Source: Fallopia convolvulus
Taxonomy: Eukaryota; Streptophyta; Magnoliopsida; Caryophyllales; Polygonaceae
DNA: 64,000 bases
Reading direction: 5' to 3'
Assembly: GCA_964016875.1 (NCBI GenBank)
Contig: OZ024730.1
Span: 35,879,795-35,943,794 of the forward strand
Below the pieces are notes generated by a model. That model did no database searches. It was not told the DNA's origin and saw only the letters and a program-made list of their open reading frames with translations. Both the position numbers and the translations under genes were made by a program. Each line of letters opens with the position of its first letter. The first letter of the stretch is position 1. Shown here one piece after another: positions 32,819 to 44,539 of this stretch.

Positions 32819-33972
32819 GTGTTTAAACGTGAGACTGTTGGACCTAGAACCTTTGATTGTGTGTTCATAGAGTATGTTGATAATAGCTCAGCCTACATGT
32901 TCATGAAATTGAATGATCGATCTATATGTGAATATTGTGATGTAGAATTCTTTGAGCATGTCTATCCTTTGAAAAATCATGAAGTGCCTAATGCTATAAT
33001 CCCTGCATCTTCTTCTATGTCTACTACACGTAAGGATATAATTAACTCTTCTCAACCTAGAAAGAGTAAGAGCCATAGAACTGAAACTAGCTTTGGACCG
33101 GATTTCGTTACATCCTTTTTAATAGAACTAAAAAATGTTTATAAAATTGATGAATCTCTTGTATGCATTCATATGATTGAAGATGACACTAAAACATATG
33201 AAGAGACTATGAGTTCTATATATGCTAGTTTTTGGAAGGAAGCTATTGTTTGTGAGTTATAATTGATCATGTCTAATCAAACATGGGAAATAACAAACTT
33301 GCCTAGTGGTAGAAAAGCTATTAGTTGTAAATGAATTTTCAAGAAGAAGTTGAAAATTGATGGTTCAATCGATAGATACAAGGCAAGGCTAGTAATTAAG
33401 GGATTCACTAAAAAATATGGAATATATTATTTTGACACTTATTTATCTGTGACCAAAATCGCCACTATTCATGCTTTGATTGCTTTAGCTTCCACTCATG
33501 ATCTAATTGTGCATCATATGGATGTTAAGACAATTGTCCTTAATGGCGATTTAGAAGAAGAAATATACATGCAGCAACCTTCGGGTTTTGCAATAGCTGG
33601 TCAGGAGCATAAGGTAAGCTAAAGAAATCTTTATATGGTTTGAAACAAGCCCCAAAGCAATGGTATGATAAATTCCATAAAACTATTTTAAGCTTTGGTT
33701 TCTTTATGAATGATTTAGATGCATGTGTGTATTCTAAAATGGATCATGGAAAATGTGTGATTATATGCTTGTATGTAGATGTCATGCTAATTATGGGTAC
33801 ACACATAGATGTTGTTAATCAAACTAAAGATTTCTTCTCGTCAAAATTTGAGATGAAGGACTTAGGTGAAGTTGATGTGATCTTGGGTATGAAAGTGACT
33901 AAATTCAAAGATGGGTTTACCTTGTCTCAATTTCACTATGTAGAAAAGATATTTAAGAAATTTAATTTATGA
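32819..33972 (+). pseudogene. Copia integrase C-terminus and RT fragment
   Basis: Frames at 32819-33262, 33350-33622 and 33640-33972 carry FKRETVGPRTFDCVFIEY, then RT (IDRYKARLVIKGFTKKYG, LNGDLEEEIYMQQPSGF, LKQAPKQWYDKFHKTIL). The catalytic box reads LYVDVMLI, where copia RT has YVDD, so a catalytic Asp is lost. The sequence ends at KIFKKFNL with a stop at 33972. The RNase H and 3' LTR are absent, so the host copia element is 3'-truncated. Confidence 0.88.
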
Positions 33973-34516
33973 TGTCACACATGTACTTAATAAATGTTGT
34001 TTTAATTCGTATGATGTCACTTATGTCACACATGTAATTTAATTCGTCAGATAGCTTTACCTTGTCTCAATCTCACTATGATTGTACCTTGTCAAAAAAC
34101 GTTTTATTTATTTTTTCAAAAACTCACCAAAAACGACTTGAAAAGTTATGATATTTTCATTTAGTTAATAAATGTTGTTTTCTTATGCATCTCTTACCTA
34201 CTATTAAATCAATTAATATGTATTTATAACTTTTTAAAATGATAAAAAATATTTTTATATTCTTTTGAGTTTCCATTCGATATGTATACATAAATATTAG
34301 ATAATTTGAGAAAATTATAATAAATTAAGAATGATTTTGTAAATTAATGAAAAATGTAATTAAGGATATTTTGTACAGATTTCATGATAGGTGGTTCAAC
34401 TTAAAAAACTATATTATGAAAGGTGGCTTTGTTTAAATAAAATTATAAAAGGTGGTTTGTTAAAAACATCCCTTTTAAAAGATGTTTTTAAACAAATAAC
34501 CCAAAATAGAAATAAA
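33973..34516. other. AT-rich stretch, no gene seen
   Basis: This lies between the truncated copia and the Helitron-like terminus. A short internal repetition (ATGATGTCAC...CACATGTA at 33970-34040) and GGTGGTT-type phrases (34390-34460) occur. No coding potential or element ends are seen. Confidence 0.4.
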
Positions 34517-34545
34517 CTAGTATGTATTCCCGTACCTTGTACGGG
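34517..34545 (-). mobile_element. Helitron-like 3' terminus (minus strand)
   Basis: Read on the minus strand, the 7-bp-stem hairpin CCCGTACAAGGTACGGG (34529-34545) is followed after 8 bases by CTAG and then T. This is the hairpin-CTRR-T layout of Helitron 3' ends. The 5' end (TC) was not located and no Rep/helicase coding is visible, so it would be non-autonomous. Confidence 0.4.
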
Positions 34546-34694
34546 ATAAGACAATTATTAGCTGAGAAAAATAATCATGTAAATGCTTAAATATAAATAT
34601 TTTTGTTATAGTCTGCATAAAAGATAAGGCAATTATCATATAACTAATCAAGATCTTTTCATATAAGATAACAAATAATTGGATTATTGGCAAG

Positions 34695-35126
34695 TAGACC
34701 TGTCAAAAACTGACCTAACCCGCTACCCCGACCCAACTCGTCCGATAATTTTAGGGTTAAGACCCGAAAATTTGAACCCGAAACCCGAAATAAACCATAC
34801 CCGATAGAACCCGAACCCGTTGGGTTGACCGATTTAGCATATTTATAAAAAAATTAAACTTATTTTGAAACTTATAATATATTTTATTATTAAAATAAAT
34901 TAAAATAATAAATTAAAATTAAATATTATTATTTAATTAAAAATTGATTTTAATAATCATAAGAAAAAAGGATATTTTAGACCCGCTGGTCAACCCGACC
35001 CGACCGAAAACCCGCTACAACCCTACCCGATTGACCCGTGACCCATAACGACCTGGAACCCGATTTAGCCCGAACCCCAAATAACCGAACCCGAACCCGC
35101 CCAACCCGACCCGATTGACATGTCTA
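34695..35126. mobile_element. hAT-type MITE with perfect 8-bp TSD
   Basis: The ends are TAGACCTGTCAA and, read inward from the right, TAGACATGTCAA. The 8-bp duplication TTGGCAAG flanks both sides (34687-34694 and 35127-35134). The interior is AT-rich with arms full of AACCCGACCCG-type repeats. It is 432 bp long and non-coding. TSD length and TIR identify the hAT superfamily. Confidence 0.9.
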
Positions 35127-35134
35127 TTGGCAAG

Positions 35135-36280
35135 GAAATTGTTAGTAATATACGGTTACAAACATAACTATTCAATTAAGATATCTTATTTAAAAACGAT
35201 TCTATCTAATAAAATAAATATATTCTAGAATTTGTATGATAGCATAAAAAAATATACTAATGATCTTCCTATCTATCATATCCAAAAATAAAAGATTGTT
35301 TAACAATGAGATTTTCTATCCTATATTCTAAAAACATGGATAAGAATTTATCATATCCAAAAATAAAAAATTATCATTTAAAAAAAAGGGTGGTTTGGAC
35401 CAATCTAAAAGTGACATATGTCGTTTAATAATTTTTTTAACCTCCGCTTTAGGTTATAGTTATGATAGAAATAATTTATATGTTTAATATATAAATAAAA
35501 TATTTATATGTGAGGTGTACAATCAAATTTAAATCAATAGAAGATAGTCAAATTATATTTCAAATAATTAGATTAATTTTAAAAATTAATCTTTTAAAAA
35601 TAGTATTATTATTTTGAAATAAATTTTATAAAATAATGTTAAATTTGTGTCAACTGTCAACCTTACATAATCATTATATTTATATGTCAAATTTGTGTCA
35701 AATTAATTTTAATAATTAATATTTCAAACATAATAGTAATATTATCTTAAATTAATTTTAACAATTAATATTTCAAACCTAATCACTATATTTATATGTT
35801 TAATTTGTGTCAACTTTACATAATCATTTCAAAACCATTCAAATATAATGATTATGTTCCTATTATTTAAAAAAAATATTAGTATCATTTTGTTAATATT
35901 ATAAAAATGTTTTGTAATGAATATTATGTTTGTATCACTTGCCAAATTTTTCGATCTCTAAATATAATTGTATGTTATTAATATTAGTACCCGTCCGGCC
36001 CGCCTTGCCCTTTCATAGATCTTTAATTGTAAAATTTATTATATACACATATATTAATTTATATATACTATATAATTATAAAAGTAAAAATTTAATAATT
36101 ATTTTAAAACAAATAAAATATAAATTAATGTCAATACTTTCATATCATTTAACCTCCAAATACGAAATAAAAATAACAATAAGAAAAATATGTTTGAAAT
36201 TAATAAATCTAAATCATATTAGAAAATGTATTTGAAATATTTCATGAGAAACAAAGTTTATATTCTAAGATTGCAATAAT
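35135..36280. other. Very AT-rich stretch without genes
   Basis: Repeated phrases such as TTAATTTTAA(T/C)AATTAATATTTCAAAC (35703-35780) and CATAATCA(T/C)TATATTTATATGT (35665-35800) show local tandem duplication. No protein motif is visible. The stretch lies between two Helitron-like termini and may be their interior. Confidence 0.35.
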
Positions 36281-36311
36281 TTGCATGGGGTATGCAAGCG
36301 ACCTAGTTTTT
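36279..36311 (+). mobile_element. Second Helitron-like 3' terminus (plus strand)
   Basis: The hairpin TTGCATGGGGTATGCAA (6-bp stem) is followed by GCGAC, CTAG and T at about 36306-36310. The layout resembles a Helitron 3' end in the opposite orientation to that at 34517. The short spacing to CTAG weakens the call. Confidence 0.28.
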
Positions 36312-36395
36312 CTTTTCGTGTTTTTTTTTGGAATGGGAAGTGGAAAGTTGATCTTTGCTAACTTTTCTCCATTATCATCATTTAGAGATTAGCTT

Positions 36396-37868
36396 TCATT
36401 TGAAAAGCTTTGAAGAAGTTATTAGTGGCTTATTCGATGATAAATTGGAGTGTATTTCAAGCTTAAATGGAGATGGTTCAACATTATTCCACATCACAAT
36501 AAGTAACAAATCGTAGATTACCTTGATGTCTTGTACATTCAGGTATTTGGCGACGGTCTGTGCTACTATAAGTGCCTCGTTGTTCATTCCTTTGAATGTA
36601 CATCACATGGATTGGGCTATCCTACCCTCTGTGGCAACTTTAGTACTACCCCCAGTCCGACTCCAACCTGGTTGGAAGCGCCATTTGTATGTAGTAGCCA
36701 TCTTCAAAATAATGGTAATGTTTGTCCCACTTGCATTATTTCATGTTCTTCATTATTAGGTGGGGGTAGGAGTGAAGTCAACCACAAAATCTGCAAAAGC
36801 CTACGACTTCATTGCTGTCCTTGGCTTGTAGCTGACATCCAATATATGTTCAAGTGTAATAACGATCTAACGAGTCACCCTGATAATTTTTTATTCGATG
36901 TCTAGCAGAGTTTTACTTACATAAAATTTAAGAAGTTGATCTCCACCTTCTTCTCGAATGAGTACCAAGCTAATTGCAACCTTTGTAACGACTAAGTACA
37001 TGTATAACGTCTTCCCCTACTTGGGCTTCGACAAGATCTAGGGACATGACAAGTACTTCTTTAAGTCCTAAAAACGCATTTTCATGTTCCTTTGTCCACT
37101 CGAACGACCTATTCTTTCTCAAAATGTCATAAAACATCTTGTCCTTGTCAAATGATCTTGAAATAAACCTGTTTAGAGTTGCTACCCTCCCAGTCAACTT
37201 TTGCATATCTTTGACGCATTGGGGTGATTGGAGGTCCAAGAGTGCTTTTACTTGTTCCCAGCTTGCTTCAACTCCTCTCTAAGTTACTATTTAGCCAGGG
37301 AATTTTCCTAATGTTACACCGAAGGAGCATTTCTTCAGATTCAACTTCACATTGTATTCCTTTAAGATCTGAAAGGCGTCCTTTAAGTGTCGTACGTGGT
37401 CCACGAATTTCAATGACTAAATTAACATGTCATTGATATAGACTTCCATGGTATCCCCCATTTTTTTTCCTGAAACATCTTATTAACCAATCTCTTATAA
37501 GTAGCACATGTATTCTTAAGTCCAAACGGCATAACTTTATAACAGTAGATTCCTGGGTTAGTCACGAACTACGTTTTTCCTAATCTTTGGGGTGCATTAG
37601 TATCTAGTGGTTCCCAATAAATGCATCCATAAAAGTCATTAATTCATGTCCTGCAATTGCGTTCACCATTGCATCGATATGAGGCAAGCAAAATGGGTTG
37701 TTGGGACATGCTTTGTTTAAGTTAGTAAAGTCGACGCATACACACCACGTACTTTCTGTTCTTTTTCTTTACAGCGAACACATTAGCTAACCAATCCGAG
37801 TATTTAACCTCCCTTATTTTTCCAAATTCAAGTAAAGATTTTACCTCTTCGTTTATTACTTGGTTCCG
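36396..37868 (-). pseudogene. Tat-lineage gypsy pol fragment: RT, RNase H and second (archaeal-type) RNase H
   Basis: Read on the minus strand from 37868, RT starts at RNQVINEEVKSLLEFGKIRE and continues with VKYSDWLANV and DFTNLNKACP. The RT-RNase H linker follows at 37239-36970 (QSPQCVKDMQKLTGRVATL, SFEWTKEHENAFLGLK). RNase H decays into YKPRTAMKS and ADFVVDFTPTPT (about 36790). A second RNase H (HTNGASNQVGVGLGVVL, NNEALIVAQTVAKYL) sits at 36700-36480. The second RNase H marks the Tat/Ogre lineage. Many stops and frameshifts show it is dead. It continues beyond a solo LTR at 39344-39494. Confidence 0.82.
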
Positions 37869-39343
37869 TGATAGCATGCATTTACAGAGTAGTTTTAGGT
37901 TAATTTTAGTCTCTTTAAGTGTTTTTTTAGTGTTTAGTGTAATTTCTTAGCATCTTTAGTGTTCTTGTGAAATCGGGATCTACACGTGTATTTATTGGAT
38001 TTCGGGTGTTTTTAGAGACTTGAAGAGGTTGTAACTCAAGCCAACTTGATGTCGGAGTTGTCAAGGAAGAGTCAAAGTGATAAACTGAAGCAAGAAGAAG
38101 CTATAGTTGAAGATTGTGGATGATTGGAAGCCAACGGAAGAACATGGTTTAGGATGGGGAAACCACGCCCGCGGTTTGGCTAGCCTGGACCACTCTTTGG
38201 GCTACAAAGAAGAACATGGGCAAGGACAAAATTTTGCGCCCGCGGTTTGCCGGTCTTGGACTGTGTTTTCTCCCTTTGTGCGAGATTTCTATCTTTAAGT
38301 CCGAATTATCTTATTTCCTAATTTGGCTTGTACCCAAAAATAAGTTTTCTAGTTTTTAAGGATTTTGTTTAGGTTTTTTAAGGGAGTTCTAGACTTTTAT
38401 GATTTCTTATGACTCGAGAGACGAGTTGGAGTTTCTAGTTGGAGATTTGAAGACTCTTGTTGGATTTTGAGTTTTTATTTGTTGGATCTTAATCAAGTTT
38501 CTTGTTTCTTCAATATGATATGTTTATTCTCATTATTGATTTGATTTCTTCCCTCTCCATGTCTAGCTAAATCCTTAATTATAAGATTGGGGTGAACCCA
38601 ACAACGTTAGGTAGACAAATCTATTAAATTGCATGATCTATTGTTTGAAGTTTTGTTTGATTCAATCCTAGATTCTTAATTCCATAGTAACTTTGTGAAT
38701 GGAACTTGTTAAAGTTTGAGACTGAAAGGTAATAACTTTGATAAGTAGTCAGATAGGGAATTGAGATTGAAAGGTACATTTTCCTGTTTGAACCCTAGGA
38801 TTTGAACCTGAGTTTTCTTTACTATGAAAGTGTCTTGAATTCTCTTGTGGAATAACAATTGTCATAGAAATCGTGAGATAAGGTTGGTTTTGCAAGTAGC
38901 GAAAGAGGATGTTGAGTCAAGTTGATCTTAATTTATAAGTGCTCAAAGGTCTAAATTTAATTTACAAGTCACGAAAGTGGATGTTTAATTGAGTCTAGAA
39001 CAAATACATTTGCTAACATTCAAAAGATTTTAGTGGATACATTAGACAATTGATTTCAAACAAAGTCAAAATTAAGATTGTGCAATCATTCTTTTAACGT
39101 CTACCAAAGCGCTGTTGTGGGGATATTCCTTAATCTTAGAAGCTTTTCTCCATTGATTTTCTTAAATTTATTTGTTTCCTTCCTTATAATTAGTTTGATA
39201 GCTTAAATCACATCTCAATATTTTCTTAATTTTTACAACCTAATCTATTGTTATGTTCCAATTAATACTACTTAGTCCCAGACTTCGACGCCTCGGTATT
39301 ACAACTGATCTCGTACACTTGTGGGTTAGGATTTGGCCTATCG
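37869..39343 (+). mobile_element. Solo Athila-like LTR inserted in Tat pol
   Basis: The segment starts TGATAGCATGCATTTACAG, like the LTRs at 55050 and 57321 (TGATAGCTTGCA), and ends near GGATTTGGCCTATCG. It splits the Tat RT: KRRKFAP lies on one side and RNQVINEEV on the other, joining without loss. The flanking pentamers are TTCCG (37864-37868) and TTCTA (39344-39348), an imperfect TSD. GC-rich repeats containing CCGCGGTTTG occur at 38169-38178 and 38241-38250. There are no coding sequences, so it is a solo LTR left by LTR-LTR recombination. Confidence 0.72.
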
Positions 39344-39494
39344 TTCTATTTAGGAGCGAATTTACGCCTTTTATGTTTGATAGGTGGTATCTTGTTGTCG
39401 ACATTAAGTGCATGAGTAATGATTTTCATATCGATACGCACCATATCCTCATTTGACCATGCAAAACAGTTAGCGTAGGAGCGTAAGAAGCCGA
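39344..39494 (-). pseudogene. Upstream part of the Tat pol fragment
   Basis: The minus strand reads GFLRSYANCFAWSNEDM and ITHALNVDNKIPPIKHKRR, the region just before RT in Tat elements. It directly continues the fragment at 36396-37868 across the solo LTR. Its left neighbour on this strand is a chromovirus-type LTR. Confidence 0.8.
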
Positions 39495-40430
39495 TGTAAT
39501 AGCCCTATTTTGCAACGATGGGTATTACCGCCAGTGACCTCAAATTTTACCGTCCAAAGTCACCCAAGGCTTTATAAGGTATTAAACTTAAAGACAATGC
39601 GGAAATTCAACGATAATACATGATATTAAAGGTGCTCAAACATGAGACTTTAAATATTGTCATTACATATTAAAATGTTTCAAAACAACATAATACGATA
39701 GAGTTATGCAGCGGAATCAATAAAACCTTGTTCTTGCAAAGCGTAGCGAAACCAAAATACGAGAGAAAACATCTTTGAGAAGACTCGACCTTCATTCCTT
39801 CAACTTCTTGATTCTTCGTCTTTAAACCTTCGAGGGAGGTTTCCTAGATTCTACATTTGTCACGAAGGGTGAGAAATACCATGCAAAAATGCGGAAAATA
39901 GCGGAATTAGTCTAAGGAGACTAAGCAAGTGAGAAAGAAAATTCTCAAGGGTAATTTGGTAATTTAATAATTCATCAAAGAGACATAGGAGAGATGTGTT
40001 TGAGATTTATAAACTTTGTGTGGAGCTTAAGGAAGGAAATGAGTCGATCTCGGAATGAGATAACTTTAATCCGAAAAGAACTACGAGATTGTAGATCCTC
40101 TTAAAGTACAATAATGTTGGGAACGTTTCAATTACACAACAAGTTTTAGAAAGCCGCTTGCTAGGGTGTGGAGGTTATGAAAGAGCTACGTCCACCTAAG
40201 GGAATGGAGTTCCGACACCTAGCTAGGGTGTAACATCCCTCCAACGAATTAATAGGAGCGGAAATAGATCGTGATCCTTTAGTGACGGGAAGAGAGGGCG
40301 TAATGCCGTACCACTCGACATATTATAGAGAGATGTTCGGGGCCAAACCCGTATCCCTTATTATATATTAAATCCATAACGAATCTCGAAAAGAAGTTTA
40401 AACAAGCAAGGACACACAACAAGCCTAAGT
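39495..40430 (+). mobile_element. Chromovirus-type LTR(s), right copy of the family at 1-1003
   Basis: It begins TGTAATAGCCCTATTTTGC and shares ATTACCGCC(A)GTGACCTC and CACCCAAGGCTTTA with the head of the LTR at 1003 (minus strand). A second LTR-like head, TGTAACATCCCTCC, occurs at 40229, so there may be two overlapping or nested LTRs. The 3' end was not resolved. There is no coding sequence inside. Confidence 0.5.
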
Positions 40431-41089
40431 ATAATTATAATAATAATAGTAGAGAGCGGTTCACGTGCGAACGCCCGCCTGGGTGCAATGAAAGAAGAAA
40501 TCTGCGCCGTCCATCTAGGTTGAATTATTTGGATGCGCAAAGCCTGTCTAAATAATAAAAAAACAAACGCACGTGTACTTCAACCTCTACCAAAGCTACT
40601 TGTTACCCAATCAAAACCCGAAAAAAGGCAATTTTTGATCCCTTTCCAAACCAAAACCAAAATCTCTTTTTCTATCTGCAAAAATTAAGCTTCTAAATTG
40701 GATTGAAAATAGAGAATTACGAATGTGGTATGTATGTTCTAATTTTCTACTCTAATATTGATATATGAAAGCACATTCTCGATATTTCCTCTTCTAAATT
40801 AAATAATTCATTGTTTCGAGCTTGGATTTAACTGAATTTTCTCTTTTCACAGAGAAAATGTAGCTTTTTGAAGGAGCTTTGTTCAGATCTACGATTTTGT
40901 CAACACTACAACGAAGATCTGACTAATTAACTTTACTGGAACCAGGTAATCACCGATTTTTCGCTGATAAAAGCTAAAACAACTCGATTTTGAGGTTTTC
41001 ATCACATTTATCATCAAAAATTGTTTATGTTTACGCATTAGCAATATGAAACTCCATTTTATGGTTTTGAGGGAGATTGCCATTAGTTA

Positions 41090-41245
41090 TTTGGGAAGAC
41101 ATCCATTAGTATGAACAAATGTGTAATATTACAAATTTGTTCACATATATCACGCATTTGTTCATTGATAGCACACATTTGTTCATAGATATCACGCACT
41201 TGTTCATAGATATTACACATTTGTTCATAGATGCGTATTTACATA
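41090..41245 (-). repeat. TGAACAAAT array 1 (leader of the transposase gene)
   Basis: About six copies of ATTTGTTCA (the motif in reverse) are spaced roughly 20-26 bases apart, for example ACACATTTGTTCATAGAT. One copy is in the forward orientation at its left edge (ATGAACAAAT). Confidence 0.75.
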
Positions 41246-41261
41246 TTTTTTTCCCTATAAT

Positions 41262-43910
41262 GAAGGAAAAATAGAAGATAACAAGAAATTAAAGATTGTG
41301 ATCTCCCCTGGTAACACACATTACTACATTCCATTTTGTGATGACAACTTAAGACCTAAAGAGGGGATGGTGTTTAGAACTTGGGAACAAGGAGTCAATT
41401 TCTATAAGGCATACGCAAATGCATGTGTTTCCAAGCACGTTCTGGCACCATTACAAAGTCTTTAGATGGAACTAACACTACAATTTGGAAATACATGTTA
41501 TGTAACTGGGCATGATTCAACAAAATAAAACAACACAACGACGACTCAACTGGCAAACCTGCACCTACTGCATCTAATCCAAAGTTAATTACCAATGGTT
41601 CACTAAATCATAGTAAAGAAGAAGAAGATGATGATGATGAAGAAGAAGATGATGAACAAGATGATGAAGAAGATGATGTAGAAGGACAACAAGGGAAAGT
41701 GAAAAAGCGAAAAAGAGTAACTAAAAGGTGTGGTTGCATTGCTAAAATGGCTATGAGACTTTCTGGAAGAAATAGATATGTTGTTAAGAAATTTGAAGAG
41801 CGTCACATCATATTATGCTTGAAGATGGACAAAAACACTTTGCAAAGAGCAATAGGAAGCTGACCTCCTTCTATGAAGATTTCATCATGAATTACATCCG
41901 AGCAAACGTTGGTACAAGCAAGTCATATAAGGTCAACAAAGAGTTTGTTGGTTCATATGCAAAAATTGGTGCAACTATCATTGATTTCAAGAACTTTAAA
42001 ATAGATCTGAACTCCTTCATGATTGGATGTGATGCTCAAATGGTTATTGACAACTTGTTCAAGAAAAAAGGAAGATGTGACGCGTTTTTCTTTGAATATG
42101 ATGTTGATGAACAACTTCAATTAACCAAATTATTCTGCTCTGATCCTATTGTAAGGAAGAACTTCTCATATTTTGAAGATGTTGTCTCGGCTGATGCAAT
42201 TTACAAATCAAACACGTATTAAAAAGGTTTAATTTTGATGAACAAATTGAGTCTATTGATGCACAAATCTAATGTATTGATGAACAAATCTCCCATATTG
42301 CCATTGTGATGAACAAAATGCTATTTACAATGAACAAAATGCTTATAGTGATGAACAAATTCATTCTATTGATGAACAAATCGTATGTAACAAATTTACA
42401 TACCTGCAATTGTGGTGAACAAAATGCTATTTATAATGAACAAATTGCTTATATTATGAACAAATCACATATATTGATGAACAAATTTTAATATTTTGCC
42501 TTCAGGTAGGAAATGGTATTTGTACCATTTACAAGGATTGACAACAATAAGAAGACCATTACTTTTGCCTTTGGGTTGCTTCTAAAGAAGATATCGAGTC
42601 TTATGTTTGGCTATTCAAAAACTTCAAAGATGCAATGAGGGGTCATGAACCATTTGTCATTCTCAATGATCTAGATCCTGTAGTAAGAGTTGCAATTGAA
42701 AAAGTATTTGACAAGGATGTGCATCGTTTCTGCATGTGACATATCATGTTCAAAGTACCGTCAAAGGTTACAAATGATGTGTATAACAATGATCAATTCA
42801 GAAGCAAGTTCAACAAGCTTGTTTGGAGCAATGAAACTAGTCGAGAAGAGTTTGAGGAGACTTGACATACCATTATTGCTGAATTTGGACTTGAGTCAAA
42901 CACTTTGTCGTCCCTGATGTTTGAGCTAAGTCACTTATGGATCCCTGCGTACTTCAATGATGTAAACATGGGTGGACTTCTCAGAACAACTTCAAGGTCT
43001 GAGAGCCAGAACTTCTTCTTCTCGCATTTCATTGGATTCACATCTTCTCTAGTTATTTTCACGATGCAGTTTGAGAGTGCAATTGATTCACAAAGACACA
43101 ATCAACAGAGGTTAGACTTTGAATCTTCAACAAGCTTCCCCACTCTAATGACACCATTGGATTTAGAGAAACATTGTGCATCTGTTTACACCATAAACGT
43201 CTTCTATGACGTCCAGACAGAAATTATTGCTTCTGTATTTGAATGTGGTCTAAGCAATTTGGTCAAGGAAGACAACATCCATACGTATCACATCAACGAC
43301 TAGTTTGGGTGGGTATATGTTGTGAAACATGAACTACAAAATGAAGAGTTCATTTGCTCATGCAATAAGTTCATCAATATCGAGACTCTATGTTGCCATA
43401 TGTTTTTCGTATTAAAAACATTAGCCTGAAAAAGGTGCCAACTAAATACATCAATAATAGATGGACGAAGAAATCAAATATGACCCCTACTTTTGAGATA
43501 GAAGGTTCAACAGTTGACCAATGTGATGTGATGGATGAGAAGAAGCTATTGATTGTTGATTTATTGGGCGAGGTACATTCTTGAATTAATGCCATAAGGG
43601 ACAACACAGAACATCTCAAAGAGTTGATATGTTTCTTGAAGGAAAAAAGGAAACTTATCTAAGCTTATTGGGAGGTAAACCATCTACATCAACAAGGCAG
43701 AGCTCAATTCAGACATTCTTGGGAAATAGACCGAGTGTTATTGAGGTACACCCTCTTGAATGAGCAGTGACAAAGGGAAGGAAGAAAGAAGGACGTATAA
43801 TGGGAGGAAAAGAGAAGGCAATGAAGAAAGCAAAAAAGGAGCAAAGAGCTTGTGCAAAATGCAAGAAGCTTGGACAAAACAACATGATATGCACCAATGT
43901 TCCCAATTAG
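41262..43910 (+). pseudogene. FAR1-type MULE transposase, inactivated
   Basis: The order is as in FAR1-related transposases. The FAR1 DNA-binding domain (MVFRTWEQGVNFYKAYANAC) is followed by an acidic run encoded by GAAGAAGATGATGA repeats, then RKRVTKRCGCIAKMAMRLSG. An N-terminal MULE segment lies in 41815-42222 (YEDFIMNYIRANVG, FMIGCDAQMVIDNLF). An intron-like block follows at 42223-42507, then the catalytic region (MVFVPFTRIDNNKKTI, VAIEKVFDKDVHRFCM) and 42905-43303 (LWIPAYFNDVNMGGLLRTTS). A SWIM zinc finger (CSCNKFINIETLCCH) and a C-terminal CAKCKKLG knuckle end at 43910. Lesions include TGA for the conserved Trp after HRFCM (about 42736), a frameshift near 42575-42630 and several stops. 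The protein cut and pasted the MULE when intact. Confidence 0.82.
42225..42500 (+). repeat. TGAACAAAT array 2 (intron of the transposase)
   Basis: Roughly a dozen copies of ATGAACAAA(T/A) occur between the first and second coding blocks of the transposase. The block ends in TTTGCCTTCAG, a good acceptor, and coding sequence resumes a few bases later. Confidence 0.8.
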
Positions 43911-43939
43911 TTCTTTCATTAATCTTTAATTTCTGATAC

Positions 43940-44215
43940 ATAATTGTTGCATTAGGGTGAAATGCATAGTATTCATAAATGTTGCATTATCAATGAACAA
44001 ATTTCTAGTATTGAGGAACAATTAGCAGTTACTAATGAACAAATTTACTATCTAATGAACAAACCTTTTTATTCTTCAATTAATGTATTTCCATGTACAT
44101 ATAGATATTTTCCATGAACAAACCATACATTAATGATGAACAAAAAAAAGTGTACACATATTCTTTATTGTTGAACAAATTAAAGGTATTGATGAACAAA
44201 TTAAGATGAAGCATA
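43940..44215 (+). repeat. TGAACAAAT array 3 (between the two genes)
   Basis: At least six copies of (A/T)(A/T)TGAACAAA lie in the spacer between the convergent transposase and ULP1-like genes, which places the motif outside introns too. Confidence 0.75.
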
Positions 44216-44539
44216 TTCTGCATCAAATGTGACACACTAACAAACAAAAACCTGTTCCATCAACCATCAACCACAACTCCATTGAAGTCAATGTACCACA
44301 CTATACACAAAAAACCAAAATGTATGTAGCATTCAACCCATACACACCATAAAATGTATTCTAAAAAACCATACACAAAATCAAACCATTCTAAAATATT
44401 TTCCTGCCAACACAGATTGTACTATAAAAAAACACAAAGTTTATACATCACTTCTTGTTCTTGGATTTCTTTTTAGGAGGAGCACGAGAGACAACAATCG
44501 GTTTGGCGGGAACAAATTCTTGAATAAGCTTCCTATTAG

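Noticed and set aside
36531..36905. 124-aa Cys-rich plus-strand frame
   Set aside because: It is antisense to the Tat-lineage RNase H fragment on the minus strand.
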